A stretch of DNA of 64,000 nt. Source: Acanthaster planci (lineage: Eukaryota; Echinodermata; Asteroidea; Valvatida; Acanthasteridae). How positions within the stretch are numbered: the stretch's first letter is position 1; each line of letters starts with the position of its first letter. Of this stretch, positions 1 to 11,675 are shown piece after piece. The stretch covers positions 105,510 to 169,509 of the forward strand of contig NW_019091591.1 of NCBI RefSeq assembly GCF_001949145.1, given 5' to 3'. The notes under the pieces were generated by a model that worked only from the letters and a program-made list of their open reading frames with translations, did not search any database and was not told the origin of the DNA. The translations under genes were made by a program, and so were the position numbers.

Positions 1-733
1 AGCGCCCGTGGAATCACACGTCCGAGCAGTGGAGACAGGGCTGTGCAGCCTTCCACTTTTTTCCATGACTTGGAACAAGTGGGATGAAAGTCTCCACAGC
101 ACTGCACTGCTATGGTAAAAACCGCTCTGCCTTTTCTCCAATTCAAGGTGGCACACCAATCATGTCTGTCTGACTTCTGCTACGTTAAGGAGAGTCACCT
201 AAAGATTAAAAAGACACAAAAGGAGACAGAGTTTCGACAACAAGGTTCGGGTTCGAAACCCCATACACGCTCTAGTTTGCGTGATCACCTTTTACACACA
301 TTCTCTATTTCCTGTTTTTTTCCCAAAGCGAGGTCACTGTAGATACATGAACTGTGTTCCACACATTCCATACTAAGGAACTGAATGTAAACGCTTTACA
401 AGGGGAGACAAACTACATGTAGGCCATTCGGGTATTGAAGGGAAGCAAACTATCGTAATCTGTTTGGGGTAAAAAGGAAGAAAACAATCGTAATCCGTTT
501 GGGTCACAATTCGCATGTGTTCAAGGGTACCAGTTGACTGGGGTACGACTTGACCAGGGCACGAGTTAACTCGGTACGAGCAGACCCAAAATCTATTCAA
601 TAGTGAACAAAAGTTCCCCGATATCCCACCTTGAGAACGCAGTGCTATTCCCTGTTCCAAGTGCGTGACATTACACTAGTAGCAGACTAGGCCTAGTGCC
701 ATGACTAATGACTACTCAGTCTCAGTAGGCTTA
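1..733. other. Intergenic, no gene seen
   Basis: There are only short frames with no family resemblance. A perfect RNA polymerase III B-box-like string, GGTTCGAAACC, sits at 250-260, but no convincing A box or cloverleaf lies upstream. At best it is a decayed tRNA-derived SINE. Two near-identical phrases (CGTAATC-GTTTGGG) lie at about 456-505. Confidence 0.5.
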
Positions 734-901
734 TATGGAGGAATATTCTCATTCCTCCATGGTACTACTTGAGTTAAGTACTAGTAGACTAATAGGCTAA
801 GTAATGTGAGTTATTGTTAGTGCTAACTCAGTAACTGTTCCTATCACCATCTGACCGTGGAGGAATATACTGTAGCCATATTTTTTGGCCTATTCCTCCA
901 T
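734..901. repeat. Paired hairpins sharing the same 10-bp arm
   Basis: ATGGAGGAAT at 735-744 pairs perfectly with ATTCCTCCAT at 751-760 (6-nt loop). TGGAGGAATA at 858-867 pairs perfectly with TATTCCTCCA at 891-900. The same arm therefore appears four times in about 165 bp, alternating in orientation, so hairpins can form within or between the pairs. The surrounding 660-1060 is unusually rich in CTAG, GATC and CATG palindromes. Confidence 0.8.
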
Positions 902-924
902 GTTACTAACACTTTTTGCCTTGA

Positions 925-956
925 CTATGCATTGCCATGGCTATGCATTGCCATGA
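925..956. repeat. 16-bp direct tandem duplication
   Basis: CTATGCATTGCCATGG at 925-940 is followed directly by a second copy at 941-956 differing only in the last base. It continues the palindrome-rich quasi-repetitive tract starting near 660. Confidence 0.85.
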
Positions 957-2729
957 TTGTCATCATCAGATCATGGTCATGATCAGTATGATCAGACATC
1001 AGTTGATCGATCTGATCACTGATGATTGTAATTTGTAAATTGTAGGTATAGGCCTAGCCTAATTAACGTTTAGGCCTAAATATGGAATTTAGAAAGGGTT
1101 TATTTACCCTGGGCAACTTTGGCGTGATCGGATTGGTGAGAGGAGTCGCAAGTAGGCTGACATATTGACGAGCGCCCTCAAGAGAAGAGCAAAAGTAAAC
1201 TCGCAAAGATGAACAACTATAGACAACCCCGGGACACTTGATGGCGCTCAATATGCTTATCGCGCTGGAGCCGATTTTGTATTACGGAGCGCCTTTTAAG
1301 GAAAACATGTTTTCTCTGATTTTATCTCTTTAAATAAATATGGAAGAATCCAATCAAACGCAGTGTCGTTTGTCTCTAGAGCTCAACTATAACAAGCTAA
1401 AAAGATTTTTTTCTGTTCATGGCAAGATGCGAATTCTGAACGTAGATTGCGTCACGACGGGAACTCTCGCCTTGTGTTCGTTGTGCGTGCCAAACAATGT
1501 ATGGCAGCAAATGCCGAGAAAAGGAGAGTTGTTCATTTTTTGAAAAAATCATCAGGAGAATATTATTATTACTATAATTTCTTTGGGGGAGGGGGGGTCA
1601 TGAGTCATGCCGTTCACTAGTACCGTCGGAGAATTAACTGAGCAACTGTTCCCCAGCGGTCCCTTCAAAGCTTCCTGATCCCGTGAAGTGCCTCTCAAGT
1701 GGTTTTGAAGAGGTGCCAAGTAGCTCAGTTATGAGTGACCTGTGGTTCACTGCGGTTGGGTGGCTGGGGAGCTTGCTTCCAGCAGGGTTTTCCCTTTCTT
1801 GTCAGACCCTCCACACCACGAGCACGACTGATGTTTCAAAGTGCTGTCTAATTACACGCTTAACACTCTTCCTTCATTAATTACCTGCTACAGTGTGCTT
1901 TCTTTCTATGCTTAGAGATTTTCTATTCTCAGCCTGAACCCCAACCGAAGTATCGATTAAGCGTTTCAATGCCATCCCACTCGCAAGTCACCTCTCTTCC
2001 AAGAACAGCCAGAAATCGTCCCTCCAAAAGTGCAGCAGGTTGTCCAGGGCTTTATAAGCCACCATAGGCCATCAATTTACACAAGCCCCTGCTCACATGC
2101 TGCTTTATAAGGCTCTCACAGCGTTTGTAGTAAATTTATCGATCAACCTACCAATTATAAGCAGCACACTTGGACATCGATCTGTGTCACAGGTTTGGAT
2201 GGGTTGTTGTACCTGGACATGGTACTTATTGCAGGAGTTGGTAAGTGGTTCATTTTGGCGGGTATTCAGGACCACAATGGCCGCGACATGGGTGTCATTC
2301 TCAAGTGCCTCGCCTTGCAGCTGCGGCGCGTGAAATCGTTGACATGCCCGTTCTGAAAGAAAAAGCTTAATCGGAAGGTCTTCACTCTGACGTTCAAGGA
2401 ATAAATCCGCCATATATCTACAAGCCCCTCCAAAACATCACGATGTGAAATGAGAAAATTGTCTTGTCTGTTGTCGATGCACATTTAGAACGCAAAACAG
2501 TGTTCGAGACAAAATTTGGACGATCCATCTTCCCATGTCAAAGTTGCAACTGTATTTCCTAATTCAAGGGATAGCTGTATTTTGGTCGTTTTATTTTGGC
2601 CTCAAAAAGGACAGCAAAAACTTCAAACATCACTCACATTCACTACTGAGACTTTTTGAGAGATACAAGTAGGCCTATTTCGATTGAAGGTTTTAATAGT
2701 TCGATTTGGTAACAAAATTACACACGGAG
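957..2729. other. Intergenic with a weakly coding-like minus-strand patch
   Basis: Nothing is identifiable in most of this stretch. Two TAGGCCTA octamers lie near 1047 and 1070. Minus-strand frames at 2105-2484 and about 2000-2070 read like protein (the latter includes the string DNLLHFWRDDFWLFLEER). They are short, break between frames and match no family I know. They could be remnants of a transposon protein. Confidence 0.3.
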
Positions 2730-2895
2730 CAGTGGCCTAAACTACGGGGGCACGTACCCCCCAAATGCCCCCCCCCCCCATTTGAAATACATGAACAACC
2801 TCTGCTGCAACTCACTGTCTTTTGGTGCCCCCTTTAAAAACAATGTGTGAACCCCCGGTTGCCCCCTGGACATAACAGCCCTAGTTACGCCACTG
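2730..2895. mobile_element. hAT-like non-autonomous transposon (MITE)
   Basis: The left end reads CAGTGGCCTAAACTACGGGG. The right end is the reverse complement of CAGTGGCGTAACTAGGG, so the ends are imperfect terminal inverted repeats starting CAGTG, as in hAT elements. The 8 bp just outside are ACACGGAG (2722-2729) and AGACGAAG (2896-2903), 6 of 8 identical, fitting a diverged hAT 8-bp target-site duplication. The interior is only poly-C/G-rich sequence with no transposase. Confidence 0.7.
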
Positions 2896-3387
2896 AGACG
2901 AAGTCATGCAAGTCCTTTCGGTATCGAGAGGACTTGCAGTGCAGTCTAGGTGTCACAAAATCTGACAGTCTGATGTCGCCATGTAACATTTAAAAATGCG
3001 AAATAATCACTATTGGGATCTTCGGAAACTTTTTCTTAAGAAATCTGGCTATCGAGCCAATCAAACTCAACTTTCGAGACAATTACATAAACTCTTCGTT
3101 TGGGAAGTAAAAATGAAAGTTTGTAATAAATGTTGAAAGAAAAACTGGACAAAAATGCTCCAATGATTCAATTTGCTCCCGGACCAATCCACTGCGGGCG
3201 ATGGCATACGGTGGGCCGACCATCTGTTGCCGAGTCGGTTGCGATGCGATGGCCCTGCTGGGTGTCGCGGTGCCCCCAGGGCAGCTCCCGTCCGACCTAC
3301 GCTGGCCGTCATTAACTGGACAATGGCTGATAAGCCCCAGTCACCCTTCACATGAGCTGGATATAAATTCCCCATTCTTCGCCGGCC

Positions 3388-3467
3388 TAATCCCCTTGTA
3401 ATCCTTCAATTATGCTCAAATTGTTCCCCCTCGACCTCTTTTTTTACCGAGATGGGGATTACAAGGG
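3388..3467. promoter_or_regulatory. Cluster of three TAATCC sites with inverted GGATTACAAGG pair
   Basis: TAATCC occurs at 3388-3393, CCTTGTAATCC at 3394-3404 and GGATTACAAGG at 3456-3466. The last two form a 12-bp perfect inverted repeat (3393-3404 and 3456-3467) about 50 bp apart. TAATCC is the core site of K50 homeodomains such as Otx. The same extended word recurs at 5725, 6537 and 7195, so a regulatory role is plausible; no function is shown directly. Confidence 0.5.
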
Positions 3468-3955
3468 AATGGGTTTTCGCGAGTAAACAAACATGGCGGT
3501 GTAACAACTAATTTATACACTAATATTTCTTGCCACTCGCCGAAAATTATTAACCCGTCCGTAGAATAATGACATACATTCCTGCATGCTGCAAATAATG
3601 TTTGCACCAGAAGATTGACTATCATGTATTGCACCATGGAGAGCTCAGCTAATTGTTTGATTTCAAAAATAAAAAATTATCTATTTACACACGGTACCTC
3701 AGAGCTGAAAACAGCCTCACTGGAAAGATGGGTTGGGTGGTGGAGCTACACCTGCTACAAATGTGTATAATTAGGAGGAGACCACAGGCAAATGATGCCT
3801 GTCTGATGGTTTTAACTAAGACAAAAGCACAGGAAAGTTTGGCTTTTGTTCATACACATATATTACAGACTGTGATTTGAAGAAATTCAACAAATTTTCG
3901 GCTTTTGTAAGTACGAGAATGATGTCATTTGCAATGGATCCTAGAAGTTCTTATT

Positions 3956-4162
3956 TGGGTCATTCCATGAGGTTGGGTCACAATTTGTGACGGCGTCACT
4001 TGTTACAGGGGTTTCGTAAAAATGAAATTGACATTGTTGTTATACATATTGCAAGGCTGAACACAGAGGTGTGTGTAGTCTACAGGTCATGACAGGTGGT
4101 ACAAGTTTGGGATGTAACAAGGACACCGTCACAAATTGTGTCCCACCTCATGGAATGACCCA
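3956..4162. mobile_element. MITE with ~50-bp terminal inverted repeats
   Basis: The left arm starting TGGGTCATTCCATGAGG (from 3956) and running to TTGTTACA near 4007 is mirrored on the right from TGTAACAAGG near 4113 to CCTCATGGAATGACCCA ending at 4162. The arms are about 90% identical over 50 bp. The central 105 bp has no coding potential. No clear target-site duplication was found, so the superfamily is unassigned. Confidence 0.8.
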
Positions 4163-5063
4163 TTTGAGTAGTAAGGAAATCTTTGTTAATAGTAAGGTTT
4201 GACCTAGAAACCTGCTGAGGGAACTTAAGTGTTCCTACAATTAAAATGATCTTATAATTTTGATGTGATATCACAAGTCAGGAATTTTTATTCCAAGGCT
4301 CCTGGTCTCTTTTAGAGGAAGGCTTTTTGAGCCTTTGTTTCATTGGTATATTTGATCTCTTAGTGGAGTTTGTATTCAACCAATCACAATACGCAATGGA
4401 TCAAGGCAAACAACGATGAGTGACGTCAAAGTGAGTGCAATCATGATCAATTAGTCCCCATCAATTTTGCGCCCCTGGATTTATCTTTTTTCTTTTAGAG
4501 GTAAATGACCAAGAGGAAACTTGTTCATTTACTACGAGATGAATAAACAAAAGGAAATAAGAAAATTAACCCAAAATTTCAGCTGGTTTTCTGAACATTT
4601 TCGCGACCAAGTAAACCTTAGCTTCATCAATGAAAAAAACAAATTAATATCTTTAGTGCACCTATACATGTACTTTGTTGGCATTTAAAGGGTAGATGCA
4701 CTCAATTTGTTCTAATACAAACCTTCAAAACGCACCTTAACCTTTCAGTTAACTTTATTTTCAAGGTTTGTGTAACTATGAAAGGGAGTTTTACTGAGTT
4801 TTTTTGTGCTAATGAGATTTCCGTATTCATCAGCAAAACTGTAATGTCATCCAATGAAGAACCTACATGTTACACTGGCTTAATTGACAGAAGAAAGGCC
4901 TGAATTTTCGAAGATTTCTGGACAAAATTTCTCTTCTGATTCGTTGTTATTTATATGCATAAAGAGCACTCAATCCCTTCCTATAAATTGTTTTCAATAA
5001 GTAAACTCTGGGTCACATTTTTAATTAACAGAAAAACCAATGCAACGAACTATGTCTTCCCTG

Positions 5064-5108
5064 AATGACATCACAGCAACCCCGCCCTCTCTTGTTCGGG
5101 AAAGCATG
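5064..5108 (+). repeat. Dispersed repeat, copy 1 (AATGACATCACAG... )
   Basis: This 45-bp segment matches 30458-30502 at about 36 of 45 positions, including AATGACATCACAG, CGCCCTC and AAAGCATG. Similar AT-rich flanking sequence upstream of both copies suggests a longer, older repeat family, possibly a MITE. Confidence 0.6.
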
Positions 5109-5724
5109 GACAACTCAAATTTTTTTAAAAGTGCGCTTTTCGGTGCATTTAACCAAATAGGAATGTAAAAGAGTTTTCATACATTGCGGCTACATTTTAA
5201 CATGTGCGTATTAACTGTTCAAGAACTACAAAAAATAAAAACAGGCAAAAATGACAATTAAAAAAACATGGACAGGTTTTCACGGGAAAAAGGGAGCGCA
5301 TTGCAAAATTTCTTGCTAATATTTGTTAAAGAACACCTTGATCTCCAACAAAATAGCCAGATATGCTCAGAACATTCCTCATTTGTGGCGAAAACAAGTA
5401 ATTTTGATTCTCGACATTTCCCCAAGTATGACTGAATATGGGTTTGAACAAAACTAATGTCACATTCGCAGAACGTTAAGCTTTATATTTATATGCTTGA
5501 TAACTCCAGGGTTTCTGTTCATAAATCTGTGGAGAGGGTTAGCTTACAGTACAAGTTCGGAACATAGTACCCACAAACTTTGCCCCCAGAAGCGTGGCTT
5601 GATTTTCATCGCCTTTATTACACAAACAAAACTAAAGTTTATTGTGCCAATACTGGGCACGTGGCCGCCGCGCTTTGTTTACAATAAATAAATACCCAGA
5701 GCCGTTGATGGAATTTTCCAACCA

Positions 5725-5735
5725 GGATTACAAGG
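5725..5735 (+). promoter_or_regulatory. GGATTACAAGG motif (K50 homeodomain core)
   Basis: An exact copy of the 11-mer, in flanks unrelated to the other copies, which argues against a transposon origin. Its GGATTA core suits Otx/Gsc/Pitx-type factors. Confidence 0.5.
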
Positions 5736-6536
5736 AGAAAATTCCAGCGAGTGAAGTTGTGAATGTTTGGAAAGTAGGGTTTGGGGATCGGTCGGGCCTG
5801 TTTTAAAGGAATATTCTATGCATGGTGCTGGACAATTTGACGACATCGTTATCAGCATTGAAGGGAAGGTGAGCTAAACGTACAGAGTAAAAACTGACGA
5901 ACACTAGTTAACATGGAGCAAATGTAATGCACGGAGAAAGATTCCATGTAAAGTCAGTCCTCATCATTTTTCATACCTTTCAGTTCTTCATTATTTTACA
6001 ATCAACGTTCCTGCCTAAAGATTTAAAAGATAAATCCAAACAAATGGACCGTAAGAATACAACTGAACCATTGATAGCTGTAACTGTTACTATAATCCTT
6101 TCTGCAAACTTGTCAATGTGACCCCTCAAGAAATCTTCATTCCTACTGATGGTTCGCTAAAGTTAGGATGAGGATTTGTGTATTTGTCAGTATTTTGTAA
6201 TTATTTTCGCAGCACGAATCTGTTCAAAGCACAAGTCCTAATCTCTTTTACGCCGTCTAAGCCTTCAAATAATTACATCCCTCGACCAAAATCCGAGAGG
6301 CAATTTGATTTTAATGATTGCTGATGACACCGCCGAGTTGTCCTCAAGCGAGCCGCCAGCACATTTCCTTTGTTTGTCTGTCTGTCTCGCGTCCCCGACT
6401 CTCGCCTCCCATCCCCATGGTCTCTCGTTAGCATCCCTTCTCTTTAAGACTGGTCCATGGCCGTCCTATTCCTACCGAGAGAGCTGCCTCGCAAGAAGAG
6501 GGAAAAATGACTTAATTTCTCGCCTGGCAAATCCCC

Positions 6537-6547
6537 GGATTACAAGG
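6537..6547 (+). promoter_or_regulatory. GGATTACAAGG motif (K50 homeodomain core)
   Basis: An exact copy of the 11-mer in a GC-rich, non-repetitive island. A further K50 site, GGATTAGC, lies 93 bp downstream at 6630-6637, which strengthens the case for an enhancer here. Confidence 0.55.
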
Positions 6548-7194
6548 TGCTTTACGTGGCTAGGATGGTGCTTAATTATCTCCAGTTCTTACGCGAACAG
6601 AAAAGGAGATGGGAGAAGAAGGGACAAACGGATTAGCTGAAATTAGTCATTTTCTGCAAGCTGGTACTACAAGCCCGTAAGAGCCTTTGCACCGTGATAA
6701 TCTTCCAGGACTTTGTCACGGGCTTTGAAGTTTTCTAAAGACAGGGAAGAAATCCTCTTGTCGGGCTCTGAACCCCTGGTTAAGGAGATTGGATTCGGGA
6801 CCGAATTCCCTGGTGAATTTACTCCCTCTTGCCACTGTGCAAACGAGTTAGAATGAGGACCTTGCTATAGATTTAGAAAGTCATATGAGAAAAAAAATAA
6901 AAGAACTTTATACAGAAGAATGAGAAGCAAAAAAGCTCTCAAGTCTTGGCAATTTTTCTCACTCCATGTGCGGACATTTCAGGCTGTCACACTCATTCAA
7001 TGGATAACGGTATACGACCATTGTCCGCCGGGGAGAACACGTTTTACACAGGGAGGTTTGCTCCTTCACGGGTGCCTGAATCGATTGTCCGTTCCCACTG
7101 GAGTGCCCTGCTACAATGATCATGTTTGGAAAACACGGGGCGATTTGCTCCCAAATGACGCGCAACAAGAACCCGGCACACTGGGCATCAAGTG

Positions 7195-7205
7195 GGATTA
7201 CAAGG
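7195..7205 (+). promoter_or_regulatory. GGATTACAAGG motif (K50 homeodomain core)
   Basis: An exact copy of the 11-mer inside another GC-rich island (about 7000-7300). It is the last of the five 11-mers in the 3.4-7.2 kb cluster. Confidence 0.5.
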
Positions 7206-9715
7206 CGGTGATCCGGCTTAGCTACGCTGACCCCCTTTGTTTGGGCCTACCCCTTAGCAAGCACTTGCTCCAGGGCAGGGCATAGCGAAGGACCCAAGAA
7301 GTTCTTGGTAAAAGCCTTTTTCTATCGGTGGCCCTGTAGCGAGTCTCCATTCTTTGATATATGGTTTCTTCGTTGGTCTACAACTCAGGTCTCTATAATA
7401 CTAATTTTGCAATTTTGAGGCTTCACCTCATAAAAACTCTGAGCCCTTAAAAGGAACTGGGCTTGTTGTGGTAACAAAGTAATCGGCGCTTAACGAGCAG
7501 GGACCCCACCAACATTCCGTTATCCTCTACCCGGGCCCAAGGGCTGATCATAAGGGCTCTCATCCTCCACCCTCCTGCTAACTTTTTGCTTCTTCTTCGG
7601 GCCCTGTAATTGTTCACATCCCACAACAGTCTCTTTCTTAACCCTTCCTTGTGTATGCCCACACTTTGGGGGATTACCAGTGTGTGTCTTTTCCACAGCG
7701 GGAATGAGCCATGTCATCAATAGGTCCAACAAAGCTGCTCGATCTGCCCTGTGGCAGAGATCCCCCTCCCCTAACGCACACCCGTTCATGTGGCACAGAC
7801 GAAGGATGGGTTCCCCTCCGCTCCTACTTTTATCCCACTGATTCCAAAGATTGTCTGTGTCACCGAAGTGTCATTTCAACAACTAGACTGTTTTGCAGAG
7901 TCCAAAATAGATGCACCCCCATAATGTCTCGTTTCTGTCCTACTAGACTAATTCTTACATATTACATAAATACTTCATGAGCTTATTTTTCGGAAAACAC
8001 AGATCACAACTTCACTTCAGCTATCTTGTATTCATTCTTTTTATCCCTTGACGGGTCCAAGTAGGGGTTGGGGGAGCAGGGGCTATGACCTCTCGAAATG
8101 AATATTTTTGTAAAATAAAATGAGAGACAGGTATTTTCAAAGACAACGTTTTCCTTCCCTTCCTCCTGAAGCGTACCAAAAACCTCAGAAAAGGCCATGA
8201 CAGATATTCCCCTCTTGTTGGTCCCCTAAAAAATGGCTCCGGAGAACCAAATGGTAAATGGATCTACCCTTGCTTTCATTGAGAAAGCGCAGAATAAAAC
8301 TACAGCAAATTGTTGAAAAGCGATGATTGAAAAAGTCTCCGTCCAATCGCTAACTGTCGAAATAGACGAAGGTCCAATCTCCACAATCGAGTTAAATTAG
8401 AAGGAGAATCTACAAACGAGCACTTGTCGCTGTAACTTTTAGTTGAACGGTTTCTTCTGTTCTACAAATCGTGTCTTCGTTCACAGGGCCTATTTCCGTC
8501 ACCGCTTCTTTCATGCCGCGGTGTTTACCGTCCTTTTATATTATTGGCCACTTGACCACCATTTTCAAATGTCATTTTGCCATTATAAAAGATGCAACAC
8601 TAGACAAAAAGTAACACTTCACACTTCCCAACCCCCAAATTAAGAAAAAAAAAAGCGGAAGATAAAAGCAAACTGGAAATTTCAAAGAAAAAGAGAGCTT
8701 CTGCAAAGAATGCTTTCGTTTTTCGCATCCACTCGACTGTTTTGAACTTCTGTCATTTTTCTGTACGAAGTAGTTGTAGTACAAAAGACTCAATTTACTC
8801 CAGAAACTAATCCTAATTGCCTGATTAAGTGCCAGTGACCAGCCAGCCTCTCAAACGGAAGATGATTTGCGGAAGCTTGGAGGCCTAAAACCCAAACACA
8901 CGGTCAATGCCAATTGTGGGCCCAGAAATCGCCTTAAGCGGCAATTTTCCACTAAGGTAAACCGTCGACCTCGTTGCAATGGTTATCCCCGCACCGTATT
9001 TCACTGATCTCTTTATATAGTTGCCCAATTACCGCCGCTCTTTTGTTGGTAGCGATGTAGTCCTTGTGTTAAAGACCCAGTCAAGTGGGTGACTGGAAGG
9101 AGGAGGTCGTGTCATCATGAAGGTCTCTTCTTGGTAATTAAATATGACTATAGAGTAAGTTCTTCCAGTAATTAACCGTTTTCTGAGATGCATGTAACGA
9201 GCCACGATGAGCCCGCCAGAGTTCAACAGGAACGGATCAAATAGACCATGGTGACATAGGTCCTCTCATCTCGTCAAGCACATAAATTAATAAACAGTAA
9301 TCGACAAAATATTCCAAGCTGCTTTCAAGCAATTTGGAATTTCTAAACGGTAAAAAAGTAAGAACAGAGAGGTTTTGCTTCAGTGCTTGTTTTTGATAAT
9401 CAAGTAAACTTAAGCTGGCACTGGTAAAAATCAATTCGGGCAGCCATCTTGTTTTTCTACCATTAAAAGCGACGTAACCAAACTGAGGCTGGAACAAAAA
9501 ATAGTGTGTTTCTTTTTATCAGAATGTAAAGTTATTATCATTTTATTCGTAATCATCAGATCGGATCATATAAAAATACACAAATCTAGACAAGGTGACA
9601 GGAGCTAAAAAAGTGAACCTAATCACTATAAGGCAAACAGCCCCAAACAATAAGTAAAAGACAAAAGACATTCATCACTAAAAAAACCCACAAAAACATA
9701 ACGCAACATTTAAAA

Positions 9716-9990
9716 AGGTAAATAAAAAGTAAGACCACAAAATAATCATTAATTGGGCATGTATCTCTGGAAGCCAGGTAAAAATGCTAGGTAAAAAGAT
9801 GGAAAGATTAAAAATATCACACAGAAAAAAAGGTTAACATTATATTTGAGAAGACAGATAAAGAGTAAAAACACCTCCTAATCATTAATTGGGCAAGTAT
9901 GTTTTACAAAGCCGGACCAAAAATCCAAAGTTGTTTTACGTTTGTAATTTGGTATACAAGAGCCAGACACAATGATAAAAGTCCATACAT
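9716..9990. repeat. Diverged ~138-bp tandem duplication, AT-rich
   Basis: AATCATTAATTGGGCA followed by A/T-GTAT occurs near 9743 and again near 9880. Preceding AT-rich sequence (GTAAATAAAAAGTAAGACCAC against AGATAAAGAGTAAAAACACC) and following sequence (AGCCAGG against AGCCGGA) also correspond. The shared core holds an ATTAATTGG homeodomain-type site. Confidence 0.5.
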
Positions 9991-11397
9991 GTAGCCAGTC
10001 AATATGAATAATGACACAGCTTCAGCTTTTTAACTTACGCACTATATCTAAAAGTGTTGTTAGACCTTGGCGACAGCCTTTATCTATATGATTTAATTAA
10101 AGAGATGGGTTTGTCGTCGCACTTGTTCCCTCATGCTGCATTCCAAAATTATGGCTACGGCCGCAATGATGCACAAGCCTACAAGAAATAACTGCAGCCG
10201 TTAATCAGCGGCTTTCACAGCTATTATGCGTTATTACTAGCCTCCGCCACGACCTTTCGAATGCAGCCTTTGGGCTGCGAATGAATCTTAATGGCTGTGG
10301 ATGGTTGTAACGCACATTTCTATGGGAAATGGCTGCAGCCTTAAGACTGGCTTCCACCGGCGTATGCGTAATTCGGAGCCACAGCCACAAGCGCCGAATT
10401 CGCCCTTTAACAATAATTGTTACGTGGATACCTGGAATAAACATGTGTACACCGTAAGTCTCCCCAACGTACGTACATGTACATTGGTGAGGAGGCCCAC
10501 TAAATTAACGGTTGCATATTCACAACGAAAACCCCACCTAATTTTGTGCAGAGGCTCAATTGCTGTGGATAAAGAATCTGAATTGATACCTGGCGAAAGT
10601 AGATAACCATTGTATATCTGTCAGCTTTGTCTACCTCCACACTTCGTGCTTGTCGAGATTAAACGTAACAATGGACCGAGCACCAACGCCAATCGATCCG
10701 CACATTCTTCCGTGTATTACTACTTGTTAGCCCCCAGATCGTTGAGCCTTGTAGACCCTTGTACTAGTTTTTTTTGTCTTTTTTATCCACACATGTTCAA
10801 TTATTAATCTTCCTTTGCAACAAAAAGGACAGAGTCAAATCAGAAGTAGGTGCGCCAGTGATTATCTGTTGAAATATGGCAAGTATGTGGTCAGTTGGGA
10901 TAGGACAAAGAGAAACACAAGAGAGAAGTTCAATTTTTTTGTACAAATGAAGTGCTTCTTACAAAGATTTTTGGTCAATGGGAGGTTTCGGTAAACTCTT
11001 TGCTATCGAAAGTACGTACAGTACACATACATTTTTATGTGTGGTATTATGTCATTTCTTCACGGAATTCAGTCGATTGGATTAAGAACAAGACTGGGAT
11101 TCAGCTTTTAACAGAAAATGAGTTTTGTATTACATCTGGATTTCATATCTAGAAATGAAAATGTACAGTAAACGTCCTTCAGGAGAAGTTTTCAAAAAGG
11201 ATGTCAACAGACATTATACATGGGTGTTGGCAATGGCGCTATTCTGAAGTTTTGATCATAATGGGAAAAATATTTTGCACTTTTGAATGAATCTTAGGCG
11301 ATATTTTAATCATATGTCATTTCATGTTAGCTGATATTGGAGAGCAATACATTGATATATCCACATGTATAATCATGCTGTTGGACACAGTTCCCTC

Positions 11398-11675
11398 TAA
11401 ATGTGAAAGAGTGAAAACGGGAAAACAGGCTCACTATCCAAAGAGTGGGTCCCTTATTAAACCACTCCAAAAAGGTAGAAATCACTTCAAACGAGGAGCC
11501 ATTAACAGTGAAAATTGTTTCTCGAGCTTTCACCAAAATGGCTTCTGGAAAGTGGGGAAATCTCACTCTTTTAGAGTGGTTTTCACTCAGTTGAAAAAGT
11601 TTCTTTTTACTTTTTGGAGTGGTTTTATTACGACTCACTCATGTTGAGAGTGAGTTTTTCACTCTTTTACATTTA
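11398..11675. mobile_element. MITE built of imperfect AGAGTG-rich inverted repeats
   Basis: The left end TAAATGTGAAAGAGTGAAAA is mirrored by a right end ending TCACTCTTTTACATTTA at 11675. Inside, a left AACCACTCCAAAAAG is mirrored by CTTTTTGGAGTGGTT. The element is about 278 bp, with arms of about 75 bp containing indels. Both ends abut TA, which would fit a TA target (Tc1/mariner type), but this is not decisive. The overlapping frames on both strands are by-products of the symmetry. Confidence 0.7.

Larger units (their letters stand above)
4163..11397. other. Intergenic; AT-rich with GC-rich regulatory-looking islands
   Basis: No gene is recognised. Compositionally distinct, GC-rich, non-repetitive islands lie at about 6300-6800 and 7000-7300. 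Each carries a GGATTACAAGG site, and they may be enhancers. The stretch 9490-10020 is very AT-rich. The stretch 10200-10400 contains several short GGCTGCAGCC-type palindromes. All reading frames here lack family signatures. Confidence 0.45.

Noticed and set aside
190-265. Possible tRNA gene around the B-box string at 250-260
   Set aside because: No acceptor-stem pairing and no clear A box at the right distance.
2000-2484. Minus-strand protein-like patches
   Set aside because: Short, spread over several frames and unassignable to any transposase or gene family; noted only as a possible remnant.
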